Shown: positions 1-9,594, counted from the stretch's first letter. The stretch: DNA of 64,000 nucleotides from Caballeronia sp. SBC1 (GCF_011493005.1 NZ_CP049156.1:2232001-2296000), one strand, 5' to 3'. The notes: generated from the letters alone by a model not told the origin. Numbers and translations are program-made.

Positions 1-399
1 CTCGCCGTGTTCCGTCTTTTCCTTCTTCCAGAACGGCGCCTGCGTTTTCAGATAATCCATCACGAACGCACACGATTCGAACGCTTGCGCCCGGTGCATG
101 GCGGTCGTCACAACCAGCACGATCTGGTCGAGCGGCAAAAGTTTTCCCACGCGATGCACGATCAGCACGTCCGAACCCGGCCAGCGCTCTCGTGCCTGCG
201 CAGCGATTGCCTCCAGCGCCTTTTCGGTCATGCCTGGATAGTGCTCCAGCTCCATCGCCTGAACGGTTTGGCCCTCGTTAAGATCCCGCACCGTGCCTAC
301 AAAACACGCTACCGCACCCACCTTCGGATTGTCGGCACGCAACGCGGCGACTTCCGTGCTGAGATCGAAATCGGCTTCCTGCACGCGGACTCGGGTCAT
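1..399 (-). CDS. moaE: Molybdopterin synthase catalytic subunit MoaE (C-terminus cut by window edge)
   Basis: MoaE is the large subunit of molybdopterin synthase, which uses thiocarboxylated MoaD to add two sulfurs to cPMP in molybdenum cofactor synthesis in the cytoplasm. The reverse strand reads open for 133 codons from an ATG at 399 to the window edge. It contains the family segment VGAVACFVGTVRD near the N-terminus, HRVGKLL and VVTTAMHRAQAFE in the middle, and the lysine-rich LKTQAPFWKKE near the C-terminus. The start lies one base after the moaD stop, so the two are co-translated. The last few residues lie outside the window. Confidence 0.95.
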   Translation of the reverse strand, partial: MTRVRVQEADFDLSTEVAALRADNPKVGAVACFVGTVRDLNEGQTVQAMELEHYPGMTEKALEAIAAQARERWPGSDVLIVHRVGKLLPLDQIVLVVTTAMHRAQAFESCAFVMDYLKTQAPFWKKEKTEHGE

Positions 400-400
400 C

Positions 401-658
401 TCAGCCGCCCGTGACTGGCGGGAAAAACGCGACTTCGCAGCCTTCCGTGATGCGTCGCGACGGGTCCGTCATTTCGTGGTTGCACGCCATGCGCAACGAG
501 CGGCCCTCGGCGAGCGTCTCCGCCCACGCGCCACCGCGCATGCGCAGCCAGGCCCGGACGTCGCCGACGCTCGACACGTTGTCCGGGACCTCCACGCTCT
601 CGTTCGCCACGCCGAGCGCTTCACGCACGCCCGCAAAAAACCTCAATTCGACTTTCAT
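401..658 (-). CDS. moaD: Molybdopterin synthase sulfur-carrier subunit MoaD
   Basis: This is a small ubiquitin-fold sulfur carrier of about 85 residues. Its C-terminal Gly-Gly (…PVTGG) is adenylated and thiocarboxylated before sulfur transfer to cPMP in the MoaD-MoaE complex. I chose the ATG at 658 (MKVELRFFAG…), the usual N-terminus, over an alternative five codons upstream. It lies between moeA (8-base gap) and moaE (1-base gap) on the same strand, a typical molybdenum cofactor operon. Confidence 0.93.
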   Translation of the reverse strand: MKVELRFFAGVREALGVANESVEVPDNVSSVGDVRAWLRMRGGAWAETLAEGRSLRMACNHEMTDPSRRITEGCEVAFFPPVTGG

Positions 659-666
659 GATTGCCT

Positions 667-1932
667 TCAACACATCAGTTCTGAAAACGGGATAAAACGC
701 ACGGTTTCGCCGGCCTGGATGGCGTGGTTCGGCGGGTTATCGATCAGGCCGTCCCCCCAGACCGTGGATGTCAACACAGCCGAGCTTTGATTCCCGAACA
801 CCTCCAGGCCACCGGCGTCATTCACGCGGGCACGCAGGAATTCGTTGCGCCGGTCGCCCTTCTTCTGCGTGAAATCGGCGCGCATGGAGTACACGCGCGG
901 CTCAACCGTTTCGGCGCCCGCCAGCCGCAGGATGAACGGCCGCACGAACAGCAAAAACGTGCAGAAACTGGAGACCGGATTTCCCGGCAATCCGATGAAA
1001 AATGCCTCGCCGCCGTTTTGATCGGCCGCCTCGCGCCGCACCGCACCGAAAGCGAGCGGCTTGCCGGGTTTCATCGCAATCTGCCACATGGAAATGCGCC
1101 CTTCGGCTTCCACAGCCGGTTTCACATGATCTTCCTCGCCAACCGACACGCCCCCGCACGTGAGGATCAGGTCGTGATCGCGCGCCGCCCGCCGCAAGGT
1201 CTCGCGGGTTGCGTCCAGACGGTCGGGCACGATACCGAGGTCGGTCACCTCGCACCCCAGCTTCGCGAGCAACGCACGCAGCGTGAAACGATTCGAGTTG
1301 TAGATCGCGCCGGGGCGCAATGGCTCGCCGGGCATGGTGAGTTCGTCGCCGGTAAAAAACACCGCCACGCGCACTTTGCGAACCACTTCGAGCGCAGCGC
1401 TTCCCACCGATGCCGCGAGTCCCAGCGCCTGCGGCGTAAGCCGCGTGCCGGCGGGCAGAATGACAGAGTCGCGACGGATATCAGCGCCTTGCTGGGTGAT
1501 CCACTCGCCCTCCGGCGGTACATGTGAAAACGTCGCGCCGGCATGGTCGGAGCGAACCATTTCCTGCATCACGATGGTGTCCGCGCCCGGCGGCACGGTG
1601 GCCCCGGTGAAGATGCGCGCGACCGTGCCTGCAGCCAGCGGCACGGCCGTCTGGCCAGCCGGCACCCGCTGCGACACGGGCAACGTCACGGCGCCCGCAT
1701 CAGACGCCCCGGCGAGATCCGCGGCCCGCACCGCGTAGCCGTCCATGGAACTGGTGCGCATGGGCGGGACGTCGAGCGGCGACACAACCGCGGTGGCCAG
1801 CACGCGCCCGAGCGCTTCGACAGTATCGACGGTTTGTGCGCCGTCCACCCGGCGCGCGGCCGCCAGCAAAGTGGCGAGTGCGTCGGCGGTGGACAACATT
1901 GGCGGGCGTGGAGCGGCGGGCGTAGTGGGCAT
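667..1932 (-). CDS. moeA: Molybdopterin molybdenumtransferase MoeA
   Basis: MoeA inserts molybdate into adenylylated molybdopterin, the last step of cofactor synthesis. The protein has the MoeA N-terminal segment with PPMRTSSMDGYAVR, the central MPT-binding segment with LTCGGVSVGEEDHVK, and MKPGKPLAFG followed by GLPGNPVSSF, all hallmarks of the family. Length of about 421 residues is normal. The start is uncertain: an ATG at 1932, one at 1899 (MLSTADALATLL) and an upstream TTG at 1989 are all in frame, and none has a strong ribosome binding site. It is the first gene of the minus-strand moeA-moaD-moaE operon. Confidence 0.93.
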   Translation of the reverse strand: MPTTPAAPRPPMLSTADALATLLAAARRVDGAQTVDTVEALGRVLATAVVSPLDVPPMRTSSMDGYAVRAADLAGASDAGAVTLPVSQRVPAGQTAVPLAAGTVARIFTGATVPPGADTIVMQEMVRSDHAGATFSHVPPEGEWITQQGADIRRDSVILPAGTRLTPQALGLAASVGSAALEVVRKVRVAVFFTGDELTMPGEPLRPGAIYNSNRFTLRALLAKLGCEVTDLGIVPDRLDATRETLRRAARDHDLILTCGGVSVGEEDHVKPAVEAEGRISMWQIAMKPGKPLAFGAVRREAADQNGGEAFFIGLPGNPVSSFCTFLLFVRPFILRLAGAETVEPRVYSMRADFTQKKGDRRNEFLRARVNDAGGLEVFGNQSSAVLTSTVWGDGLIDNPPNHAIQAGETVRFIPFSELMC

Positions 1933-2221
1933 CGTCGGGGGATTTGTATTGGCCGTGGAATGATGAAATGGTGAAACCGGCAGCGCCAAAAGCGTTGCAT
2001 CCGAAGTACTTATTGTAGCGAGAAGCCAGCGGCAAGCGTCCGCCCGGTTGCGCCCGATCCGGGGTCATCGGCCATCCGGACAAGTGCACCACAATTGCGC
2101 ACTCCGTCGCGTATCTCGTCATGCACCCCGGCTTCGGAGCGCCTTCTTTCGACTGGTGCCGCGCTGCCGCGCGGCACGGGCTCGGTGATACACTCGCACG
2201 ACACTTTCAGACTTCTCCTCT

Positions 2222-2767
2222 ATGAAATTCTGTTCCGTCTGCGGCCACGAGGTCGGCCTGAGCATTCCGCCTGGCGACAACCGCCAGCGCTACGTCTGCG
2301 GCAATTGCGGCACGGTGCATTATCAGAATCCGCGCAATGTGGTCGGGACCGTGCCGGTCTGGGACGACAAGGTGCTGCTGTGCCGGCGCGCGATCGAACC
2401 GCGCTACGGCTACTGGACCTTACCGGCGGGTTTCATGGAAATGGACGAAACCACCAGCGAAGGCGCGGCGCGCGAAACACTCGAGGAAGCCGGCGCGCGC
2501 GTCGAAATCCAGAGTCTCTTCACGCTGCTGAACGTGCCGCACGTGCATCAGGTGCACATCTTCTATCTGGCACGGCTGCTGGATCTGGACATCGACGCCG
2601 GTGAGGAAAGCCTTGAAGTGAAGCTCTTCGACGAAAGCGAAATCCCTTGGGACGAAATCGCCTTCCCGACGGTCGGGCAGACACTGCGCTTCTTTTTCGC
2701 CGACCGCGCCGCCGGCAACTACGCGCTGCATACCGGCGACATCTTCCGCTCGCTGCGCGAAGGCTGA
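2222..2767 (+). CDS. NUDIX hydrolase with N-terminal zinc ribbon
   Basis: This protein probably hydrolyses a nucleoside diphosphate linked to another moiety; the substrate cannot be told from sequence. Residues 4-29 form a four-cysteine zinc ribbon (C4, C7, C26, C29). The NUDIX box starts at G70 and includes R84-E85 and E88-E89-x-G91, so the catalytic metal-binding glutamates are present. Length is 181 residues. The next gene, aat, starts 15 bases after the stop, so the two are probably co-transcribed. The arrangement resembles NudC-type ribbon proteins but is shorter. Confidence 0.9.
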   Translation: MKFCSVCGHEVGLSIPPGDNRQRYVCGNCGTVHYQNPRNVVGTVPVWDDKVLLCRRAIEPRYGYWTLPAGFMEMDETTSEGAARETLEEAGARVEIQSLFTLLNVPHVHQVHIFYLARLLDLDIDAGEESLEVKLFDESEIPWDEIAFPTVGQTLRFFFADRAAGNYALHTGDIFRSLREG

Positions 2768-2782
2768 GCGCCCCCGAGAATC

Positions 2783-3532
2783 ATGGTTCCCTGGCTCGCC
2801 TCCGACGATCAGTTCCCCCCCGTCGAGCGCGCCCTCGGCGAGGCGAGCGGCGCGCCCGGATTACTCGCGGCCAGCGCTGAATTGCAGAGCAGCCGTCTCG
2901 TGGATGCGTATCAGCGCGGCATTTTCCCGTGGTATTCCGACGGCCAACCGGTGCTCTGGTGGAGTCCCGATCCGCGCATGGTGCTGATTCCCGACGAATT
3001 CAAAGTCTCTGATTCGCTGCGTAAAACGCTGCGGCGCGTGTTGCGCGAGGCGTCGTGGGAAATTCGCGTGGACGAAGATTTCGCCGGCGTGATGCGTGCC
3101 TGCGCCCAGACCCCGCGTGAAGGCCAGCGCGGCACGTGGATCACGGCGGATATCGTGGAAGCGTATTCCTCGCTGCATCGCGAAGGTCGGGCGCACAGCA
3201 TTGAAACGTGGTTCGAGGGCAAGCGCGTGGGCGGTCTTTATGGCGTGTCGTTCGGGCGCATGTTTTTCGGCGAATCGATGTTCGCGCATCGCACCGATGC
3301 CTCGAAAATCGCGCTCGCGGCGCTCATAGGACACTTGCGTCACCATAAAATAGAGATGATAGACTGCCAGCAGAATACGTCGCATCTGGCGTCGCTGGGC
3401 GGCCGGGAGATATCCCGCAAGGTATTTGTGAGACATCTGCGCGGGGCGGTCGGCGAGCCGTCGATCCCTTGGGGCTTCGACAAAACCGCGCTGCAAGAAA
3501 CGCTTCGGCCACGCGTGTTGCCGCCTGAATGA
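2783..3532 (+). CDS. aat: Leucyl/phenylalanyl-tRNA--protein transferase
   Basis: Aat transfers Leu or Phe from tRNA to proteins with N-terminal Lys or Arg, marking them for ClpAP degradation (the bacterial N-degron pathway). The 249-residue product shows the family signatures [20 protein letters not shown] near the N-terminus and [20 protein letters not shown] followed by MFFGESMF in the middle. The gene lies directly downstream of the NUDIX gene. It sits just before bpt, the other bacterial N-terminal aminoacyl-transferase, so both transferases are encoded together. Confidence 0.96.
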   Translation: MVPWLASDDQFPPVERALGEASGAPGLLAASAELQSSRLVDAYQRGIFPWYSDGQPVLWWSPDPRMVLIPDEFKVSDSLRKTLRRVLREASWEIRVDEDFAGVMRACAQTPREGQRGTWITADIVEAYSSLHREGRAHSIETWFEGKRVGGLYGVSFGRMFFGESMFAHRTDASKIALAALIGHLRHHKIEMIDCQQNTSHLASLGGREISRKVFVRHLRGAVGEPSIPWGFDKTALQETLRPRVLPPE

Positions 3533-3741
3533 GGCCGGTTTGTTGAACGAGGCGCGAGGTCCGGAAGGCAAGCCGATGTACCCTTTGAGATTCGCGAACG
3601 AATCCAGAACCATCGAACGTGATGACGTGATGTATAGCAAGCAAGATAGCGACACGACCCAGGTTTTCCGCCCTGCATCGAACCGCTGTGGCACGGTTGG
3701 GACGGTAAGCAAGATAGACGCTTAGAACGAGAGCTGCCAAC

Positions 3742-4623
3742 GTGACTCACCCCAATGAGCTGCCGCTTTCACCGCTTTCGGCGTTGCAATTCTATGCAAC
3801 GGCGCCGTACCCCTGCAGCTATCTGGACGGACGCATTGCGCGCTCCCAGGTGGCAACGCCCAGTCACCTGATCAACTCCGACGTCTATACCGAACTCGTC
3901 AAAGCGGGTTTCCGGCGCTCCGGGGTCTTCACCTATCGCCCGTATTGCGACGGTTGCCGCGCGTGCGTGCCGGTGCGCGTGCCCATCGATCACTTCAAGC
4001 CGAACCGCACCCAGCGGCGCGTGTGGAAGCAGCATGGCGACCTGGTCGCGAGTGTCGCACCGCTTCACTACGACGAAGAGCATTACGCGCTGTATATGCG
4101 CTATCAGTCAGCGCGGCACGCGGGCGGCGGCATGGATCGCGACAGCCGCGACCAGTACGAGCAATTCTTGCTGCAAAGCCGGATCAACTCACGCCTGGTG
4201 GAATTCCGCGAGCCTGTGCGCGCCGGCAATCCCGCGGACCCCCTTAATCCCGATCCAACCCCGCCCGGCAGTCTCGGCGAAGAACCGCCCGCGCCCGGCA
4301 CGCTGCGCATGATCAGCATGATCGACATTCTCGGCGACGGACTTTCATCGGTTTATACATTTTTCGAGCCCGGCCTGCCGCACACCAGCTTCGGCACTTA
4401 CAACATCCTGTGGCAGATCGAGCAGGCGCGCAGCCTCGATTTACCTCACGTCTATCTTGGTTACTGGATTCGTGAGAGCGACAAAATGGCGTACAAGGCC
4501 AATTTCCGGCCGTTGGAGGGCTTGATCGACGGCCACTGGGACTTACTCGATCCCCTTACCATGCACTCTGCCGGAACGCCGCCAATGCCGGGCAAGATGC
4601 CAATGGACAAACCGCGGCGCTGA
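3742..4623 (+). CDS. bpt: Aspartate/glutamate leucyltransferase (Bpt/Ate family)
   Basis: This enzyme transfers Leu from Leu-tRNA to N-terminal Asp or Glu, creating a primary N-degron. The start is GTG at 3742. The N-terminal half contains [14 protein letters not shown] and the cysteine cluster [13 protein letters not shown], and the C-terminal half contains [20 protein letters not shown], all typical of the R-transferase-like family. Length is 293 residues, slightly long because of a proline-rich insert at about residues 160-190. A 208-base gap separates it from aat, so it may have its own promoter. Confidence 0.94.
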   Translation: MTHPNELPLSPLSALQFYATAPYPCSYLDGRIARSQVATPSHLINSDVYTELVKAGFRRSGVFTYRPYCDGCRACVPVRVPIDHFKPNRTQRRVWKQHGDLVASVAPLHYDEEHYALYMRYQSARHAGGGMDRDSRDQYEQFLLQSRINSRLVEFREPVRAGNPADPLNPDPTPPGSLGEEPPAPGTLRMISMIDILGDGLSSVYTFFEPGLPHTSFGTYNILWQIEQARSLDLPHVYLGYWIRESDKMAYKANFRPLEGLIDGHWDLLDPLTMHSAGTPPMPGKMPMDKPRR

Positions 4624-4767
4624 CCGGTACAGCCGGCTTCGGCGATGGCCTTTTTCGCGGCCTTTTCTGAGGCCCTTTTCGTCCGCTCGTCATCGCTTTT
4701 CGGCGTGCCTCCTCAAAGCCGTTAAAATGGCGCGTCTCAATTTCCGCCGCTCCGGCCTTTCCTCCTC

Positions 4768-5808
4768 GTGTTCAGCTCCCTCTACCCGCTCGCCCGCGCG
4801 CAACTTTTTCGCATGGATGCGGAAGATGCCCATCACCTGACGCTGCGTATGCTTGGCGCCGCCGGCCGCACCGGTCTGGCCGGTATCCTCGCCGAGCGCG
4901 CCGCCGATTCGCCGCGTACCGTCATGGGCCTGAGCTTTCGCAATCCGGTCGGGCTCGCGGCGGGGCTGGACAAAGACGGCGCATGTATCGACGGACTCGC
5001 GTCGCTCGGGTTTGGATTCATCGAAGTGGGAACGGTCACGCCGCGCGCACAGCCCGGCAACCCGCGCCCGCGCATGTTTCGCCTGCCCGACGCGCAGGCG
5101 CTGATCAACCGGCTTGGGTTCAACAACCGGGGCGTCGACCAATTCGTCGAGAACGTCCAGGCCGCGCGGTATCGCGGCGTGCTGGGGCTGAATATTGGCA
5201 AGAATGCCGATACCCCCATCGAACGCGCCGCCGAAGATTATTTGTACTGCCTCGAGCGTGTCTACCCGTTCGCGAGCTACGTGACGATCAACATCTCGTC
5301 GCCGAATACGAAAAACCTGCGCCAATTGCAAGGCGCGGGCGAACTCGACGCGCTGCTCGGCGCGCTGAAGGACAAGCAACAACGTCTGTCCGACCTGCAC
5401 GGCAAGCTTGTACCCCTCGCACTGAAGATCGCCCCCGATCTCGACGACGAGCAGGTCAAGGAGATTGCCGCCACCTTGCTGCGCCACAAGATTGACGGCG
5501 TGATCGCGACGAACACCACACTGTCGCGCACCGCTGTGACGGGCATGAAACACGGCGATGAAGCCGGTGGTTTGTCGGGCAAGCCGGTTTTCGAAGCATC
5601 GAATGCGGTGATCCGCAAGTTGCGCGCGGAGCTGGGCAGCGAGGTGCCAATTATCGGCGTGGGCGGCATCATGTCGGGCGACGACGCGCGCGAGAAACTC
5701 GCAGCGGGTGCATCGCTCGTGCAGATTTACACCGGACTGATCTATCGAGGCCCGGCGCTCGTGACAGAATGCGTCGAAGCGCTGGCCCGCATGGGTGCCG
5801 GCGCATGA
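4768..5808 (+). CDS. pyrD: Dihydroorotate dehydrogenase (quinone), class 2
   Basis: PyrD oxidises dihydroorotate to orotate with FMN and passes electrons to the membrane quinone pool (pyrimidine synthesis). The 346-residue protein starts at GTG 4768. It has the amphipathic N-terminal helix region of class 2 enzymes, [43 protein letters not shown] carrying the catalytic serine, and GVGGI with [10 protein letters not shown] at the C-terminus. It follows bpt on the same strand after 144 bases. Confidence 0.97.
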   Translation: MFSSLYPLARAQLFRMDAEDAHHLTLRMLGAAGRTGLAGILAERAADSPRTVMGLSFRNPVGLAAGLDKDGACIDGLASLGFGFIEVGTVTPRAQPGNPRPRMFRLPDAQALINRLGFNNRGVDQFVENVQAARYRGVLGLNIGKNADTPIERAAEDYLYCLERVYPFASYVTINISSPNTKNLRQLQGAGELDALLGALKDKQQRLSDLHGKLVPLALKIAPDLDDEQVKEIAATLLRHKIDGVIATNTTLSRTAVTGMKHGDEAGGLSGKPVFEASNAVIRKLRAELGSEVPIIGVGGIMSGDDAREKLAAGASLVQIYTGLIYRGPALVTECVEALARMGAGA

Positions 5809-5948
5809 GCGCATTTTTTCCGTCTCATTTCGGTCTCCCCAAGCGTGGCTCATATCCACATGAGCAAACGATCTGAAGACGGCATTGCGTTTTAGCTATC
5901 ATCGCCGCACTTCAGATCACTGACAAAAACCAGGACAAAGGCAAAATC

Positions 5949-6740
5949 ATGAAACTGTCTCTCTTCAAGAAAGTGCTCGTGGCGGGCTTGATCGGCGCGT
6001 CGCTCTCGGCCGTCGCCCACGCGGAAGACCTGCTGGATTCGGTCAAGCAACGCGGTACGTTGCGCATTGGCCTGGAAGGTACCTTCCCCCCCTTCAACTC
6101 GAAAACGCCGCAAGGCGAACTGGTTGGCTTCGACGTGGATATCGCGAAGGCGGTTGCAGCGAAGCTCGGCGTGAAACCGGTGTTCGTGACGACCGAATGG
6201 AGCGGGATCATTGCGGGCTTGCAGGCTGACAAGTTCGATGTAATCGTGAACCAGGTCGGCATCACCGATGCCCGCAAGCAGACGCTCGATTTCTCGCCGG
6301 CCTACACGTATTCGAACGCGCAACTGATTCAGCGCAAGGACGACACGCGGGACTTCAGGACGCTTGAAGACCTGAAGGGCAAGAAGCTTGGCGTGGGTCT
6401 GGGCACGAACTACATGGACATGGCGAAGGCCGTGCCGGGTATCGATGTGAAGACGTATCCGGGCGCGCCTGAGTACTTGCGCGATCTCGCTTCGAACCGT
6501 CTGGACGCTGCGTTGAACGACCGCTTGATGCTTGCGTACCTGATGAAAAATTCGCAGTTGCCGCTGCGCACGGGCGCGAATGTGGGCCCGGGCAATCCGT
6601 CGGGTATTCCGTTCAAGAAGGGCAATCCGAAGTTCGAGAAAGCCATTGATGACGCGATGACCCAGCTCGAAGCCGATGGTACGTTCACGAAGATCTCGGA
6701 CAAGTGGTTCGGTATCGACGTGACGAAGCCGGCAAAGTAA
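5949..6740 (+). CDS. ABC transporter periplasmic polar amino-acid-binding protein
   Basis: This is a family 3 solute-binding protein that delivers an amino acid, possibly cystine or another polar amino acid, to an inner-membrane importer. Residues 1-25 are a signal peptide ending AHA. The mature part begins with the typical RGTLRIGLEGTFPPF strand, then GFDVDIAKAVAAKLG and DVIVNQVGIT. Length is 263 residues. The permease gene lies 100 bases downstream with a hairpin between. It resembles the FliY/TcyJ group by eye, but substrate specificity is not established. Confidence 0.92.
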   Translation: MKLSLFKKVLVAGLIGASLSAVAHAEDLLDSVKQRGTLRIGLEGTFPPFNSKTPQGELVGFDVDIAKAVAAKLGVKPVFVTTEWSGIIAGLQADKFDVIVNQVGITDARKQTLDFSPAYTYSNAQLIQRKDDTRDFRTLEDLKGKKLGVGLGTNYMDMAKAVPGIDVKTYPGAPEYLRDLASNRLDAALNDRLMLAYLMKNSQLPLRTGANVGPGNPSGIPFKKGNPKFEKAIDDAMTQLEADGTFTKISDKWFGIDVTKPAK

Positions 6741-6767
6741 ACCCAGCACCCTCAAGTGTTCGGCACC

Positions 6768-6796
6768 AGGGCGGCTTCTTCGGGATGCCGCCCTTT
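6768..6796 (+). terminator. Intergenic hairpin between binding protein and permease
   Basis: An 8-bp perfect stem (AGGGCGGC at 6768-6775 with GCCGCCCT at 6787-6794) and 11-base loop is followed by only TTT. It probably acts as a weak terminator or mRNA-stabilising hairpin that leaves the binding protein more abundant than the permease. Confidence 0.6.
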
Positions 6797-6840
6797 GCAT
6801 TTGAAGCCCGCCTCCGACGTTACGCCTACTCCATTCCTTC

Positions 6841-7500
6841 ATGTCCACGACATCCCTGCTCGTTCAATCCATACCGGCCCTTGCACAAGGCGCTGTCCTG
6901 ACGATCAAGTTCGCGGTCTATTCGATGTTCTTCGGCCTGATCGCGGGCACGATACTCGCCATGATGGGCATCAGCCGAAGCCGCACGCTGGTCAGCATCG
7001 GGCGCGCTTATGTCAGTGTGATGCGCGGAACGCCGCTGCTGGTGCAGATCTTCGTGATCTATTACGGACTACCGAGTCTCGGCATTTCGCTCGATCCGAC
7101 GCCGGCTGGGGTGATCGCGTTGTCGGCGAATGTGGCGGCTTATCTTTCCGAAAGCATGCGCGGCGCTATTCTCGGGATTCAGAGCGGGCAATGGCTTGCG
7201 GCTTATAGTTTGGGTTTGTCGAGGATGCAGACGCTGCGGTATGTGATCGGTCCTCAGGCACTGCGGATTGCTGTGCCCAGTCTTTCGAATAGCCTCATTA
7301 GCCTGATCAAGGATACGTCGCTCGTGTCCGTGATTACGGTTACCGAATTGCTACGGAGTGCGCAGGAAGTTATTGCCGCGACGTATCAGCCTTTGCCGTT
7401 GTATCTTGCTGCCGCCGTGGTGTATTGGGTGCTGTGCAGCGTGCTGGAATTCGTGCAGCGGCTGTTTGAACGGAGATTGGCGTTGCCGGGAAGGCATTGA
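6841..7500 (+). CDS. Amino-acid ABC transporter permease (HisM/TcyL type)
   Basis: This inner-membrane permease of 219 residues has about five hydrophobic helices. It carries the cytoplasmic EAA-type loop around residues 110-150 (AYSLGLSRMQTLRYVIGPQALR), which docks the ATPase. It is most like polar amino-acid permeases that work as homodimers. It follows its binding protein on the same strand. No ATP-binding gene is present before the convergent signal peptidase gene, so the ATPase must come from another locus. Confidence 0.92.
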   Translation: MSTTSLLVQSIPALAQGAVLTIKFAVYSMFFGLIAGTILAMMGISRSRTLVSIGRAYVSVMRGTPLLVQIFVIYYGLPSLGISLDPTPAGVIALSANVAAYLSESMRGAILGIQSGQWLAAYSLGLSRMQTLRYVIGPQALRIAVPSLSNSLISLIKDTSLVSVITVTELLRSAQEVIAATYQPLPLYLAAAVVYWVLCSVLEFVQRLFERRLALPGRH

Positions 7501-7582
7501 GAGGGGGATCGTTCACACTCGGGAATCTGGCTTGCTCAGGCGGATTGCTAGTCCTGGAAGCTGCAACCGGGCACTCCCTCGC

Positions 7583-8290
7583 TCAAGACTTGTTCACGGA
7601 TCCGAGCGTGGCATCCCCATCCAGCCTGGCCCCGAACCTGTCCATCCGCGGCATATGATGCCGATCCGGATCAAGCGAATACGCAACCCTTCGTGCCCGC
7701 CCCATCAATTCGTTGCGTGGAAAAAACCCAAAGTACCGCGAGTCCGCGCTGTCGTCGCGGTTATCGCCGAGCATCAGATACTCGCCCTTGGGCACCGTCA
7801 CGGGGCCAAAGGAACGCCGCGGACTCGGCGCCAGTACCGACAACCTCACGACATGCGTAACATGCCCGAGCTTCTCGTCGAGATACTCGCCAGGCGAAGA
7901 CGCATCGCCCTCCACTCCCGTAATATCGACCGGCTGATAACCTGCGCGCTTGCCATCGATGTAAAGCACGTTGTCACGCATGGCGACCACATCGCCAGGC
8001 ACCCCGATCAGCCGCTTGACGATCAACTCATGTGCCGCCGATGAATCCACCGTCACAATGTCCCCACGCTGCGGATCGTGCAGATGCGCGATCGCAACGT
8101 GCGTGAACGGGATACGCAGGTCGTACGCCATCTTGTCGACGACAATCCGGTCACCTTCGCGAATGGTGGGCAGCATGGAACCGCTCGGCACCACATTCCA
8201 ATCGGCGATAGCGCTGCGAAACAGCGCCATCAACACTAGAAACGCAATCAAGTTCCGATTTTCGCGCCAGAGTCGGGGTAACAGTCGCAT
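7583..8290 (-). CDS. Signal peptidase I (LepB-like, second copy type)
   Basis: This is a membrane-bound serine protease that removes signal peptides at the periplasmic face. Residues 13-29 form the only clear membrane anchor. The catalytic serine lies in PSGSMLPT (S38) and the general base in IVKRLIGVPGD (K92). Box E, LGDNRDDSADSRYFGF, follows near residue 175. At 235 residues it is shorter than the usual housekeeping lepB product of this group, which has two anchors and lies next to lepA and rnc. I therefore treat this as an accessory type I peptidase. Confidence 0.9.
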   Translation of the reverse strand: MRLLPRLWRENRNLIAFLVLMALFRSAIADWNVVPSGSMLPTIREGDRIVVDKMAYDLRIPFTHVAIAHLHDPQRGDIVTVDSSAAHELIVKRLIGVPGDVVAMRDNVLYIDGKRAGYQPVDITGVEGDASSPGEYLDEKLGHVTHVVRLSVLAPSPRRSFGPVTVPKGEYLMLGDNRDDSADSRYFGFFPRNELMGRARRVAYSLDPDRHHMPRMDRFGARLDGDATLGSVNKS

Positions 8291-8377
8291 GGTGGGGAAT
8301 GCCGGCGGTTGAGGACGACGCAGCTTAACGTCGAAACCTGAAATGACGCTTAAATTACATCGACTGTCAGCCCGCGT

Positions 8378-9358
8378 TCACTCGGTTTCGAAAGGAAACC
8401 GCACGCCGAGGTCGCGGCGAGCGGCATCGGTGATGGAAATCATCTGCATGGATATGGCATGCCGCATGATCGGGCTCTCTGTCGCTCCACCGCGCAGCAG
8501 CTCGCAAAAATGCGCGGTCTCGTAGTTCAAGCCGCCACCCTCAAACGGTGCATCCAGCTCGACGGTGCGGCCATCCACATAGCGGATCGTCGCGCGTGCA
8601 GGGTTCCACCAGTTCTCGTGGATGGTCACCGTACCGCCAGTCGCAGCCAGCAACGCGTCGCCCTTGCCTTGCAGATCCATGCCGCAGAACAACTGCGCAA
8701 CACCCCGTTCATGCCTCACATTCAAGCTCGCGAAAGTGTCCACGCCGGTCTGCCCGATGCGGCCGAAAGTCTGCACCTCCAACGGCTCACCCAGCCAGTC
8801 CACCGCGAGAAACGCCTCGTAGATACCGATATCGAGCAACGCGCCGCCGCCCATTTCCATCGAGTACGAGGGGTGCGAAAGCGGCACGTTCGCGATTGAG
8901 CAACCGGCCCGAACCAAGCCGATCTCGCCGATAGGATCGGCAGCAAGATGGTCGCGCAACTGCCGGTAGAGCGGGTAAAACGGCGGCTTCATTGCTTCCA
9001 TGAAGAGCAGCTTCGATGAACGCGCCACGTCGATCATCTCCTGCAACGCCCGCGCGTTGACAGCCGCCGGTTTCTCGCAAAGCACGGCGCGGCCCGCCTG
9101 GAAAGCACGCAGCGCGTATTGAGGATGGCTGTCCTGCATGGTCGCAATGTACAACGCGTCGATGTTGTCGAGGAGCGCATCGAAGGTCTCATACGCCTCG
9201 GTATGAAACTGCTCCGCGAACGCGGTCGTCGACTCGGGGCGCCGCGACCAGACACCGCCAAGCTTTGTGCCCGGCACAAACGCCAGCCCCTGGGCGAACC
9301 TGTTCGCAATGTTTCCCGCGCCAACAATGCCCCAACGGATCGTGCTCTGTGCGTTCAT
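8378..9358 (-). CDS. Gfo/Idh/MocA family NAD(P)-dependent oxidoreductase
   Basis: This is probably a sugar or cyclitol dehydrogenase. The ATG at 9358 gives MNAQSTIRWGIVGAGNIANRF, in which GIVGAGNIA is the dinucleotide-binding glycine motif. The family signature CEKPAAVNA lies near residue 100, with the catalytic lysine in EKP. The C-terminal half has the alpha/beta dimerisation domain (GGGALLDIGIYEAFLAVDWLG). Length is about 326 residues. Two CCTAGG-centred palindromes lie upstream, and a GntR-family regulator is the next gene upstream on the same strand, so control by that regulator is plausible. Confidence 0.92.
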   Translation of the reverse strand: MNAQSTIRWGIVGAGNIANRFAQGLAFVPGTKLGGVWSRRPESTTAFAEQFHTEAYETFDALLDNIDALYIATMQDSHPQYALRAFQAGRAVLCEKPAAVNARALQEMIDVARSSKLLFMEAMKPPFYPLYRQLRDHLAADPIGEIGLVRAGCSIANVPLSHPSYSMEMGGGALLDIGIYEAFLAVDWLGEPLEVQTFGRIGQTGVDTFASLNVRHERGVAQLFCGMDLQGKGDALLAATGGTVTIHENWWNPARATIRYVDGRTVELDAPFEGGGLNYETAHFCELLRGGATESPIMRHAISMQMISITDAARRDLGVRFPFETE

Positions 9359-9390
9359 CTGTCCCGCTCCCTGCATGCTTGGTGAATAGT

Positions 9391-9402
9391 CGGCCTAGGC
9401 CG
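9391..9402. promoter_or_regulatory. Palindrome CGGCCTAGGCCG upstream of the oxidoreductase
   Basis: A perfect 12-bp palindrome lies 33 bases upstream of the oxidoreductase ATG. It shares the core GCCTAGGC with the second palindrome at 9581-9594, which suggests one DNA-binding dimer recognises both. The identity of the regulator is inference. Apart from these two sites, the 344-base gap (9359-9702) holds no gene that I recognise. Confidence 0.5.
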
Positions 9403-9580
9403 GCGATGCGCACATTGTCCACTACGCAAGCGGTCTGCGTGAAGCCCGGACGATGAATGCACGATCACGCGCAACGCATCGCGTTTCAGGTCACAAAGCT
9501 CAAGGAAATACGCCGGGAGAGTGTCGTTCGACGCACAGGCCATCACGCGTCGATGTCAGGCAGAAAGATGAAGTGAAACG

Positions 9581-9594
9581 TTTGCCTAGGCAAA
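9581..9594. promoter_or_regulatory. Palindrome TTTGCCTAGGCAAA (putative operator)
   Basis: A perfect 14-bp palindrome lies about 220 bases upstream of the oxidoreductase start and just beyond the 3' end of the GntR-family gene. Its length, symmetry and shared core with the palindrome at 9391-9402 fit a repressor operator pair. Confidence 0.55.

Noticed and set aside
4690..5859. Long minus-strand frame across pyrD
   Set aside because: It is antisense to a complete pyrD with all family motifs; the long frame results from high GC.
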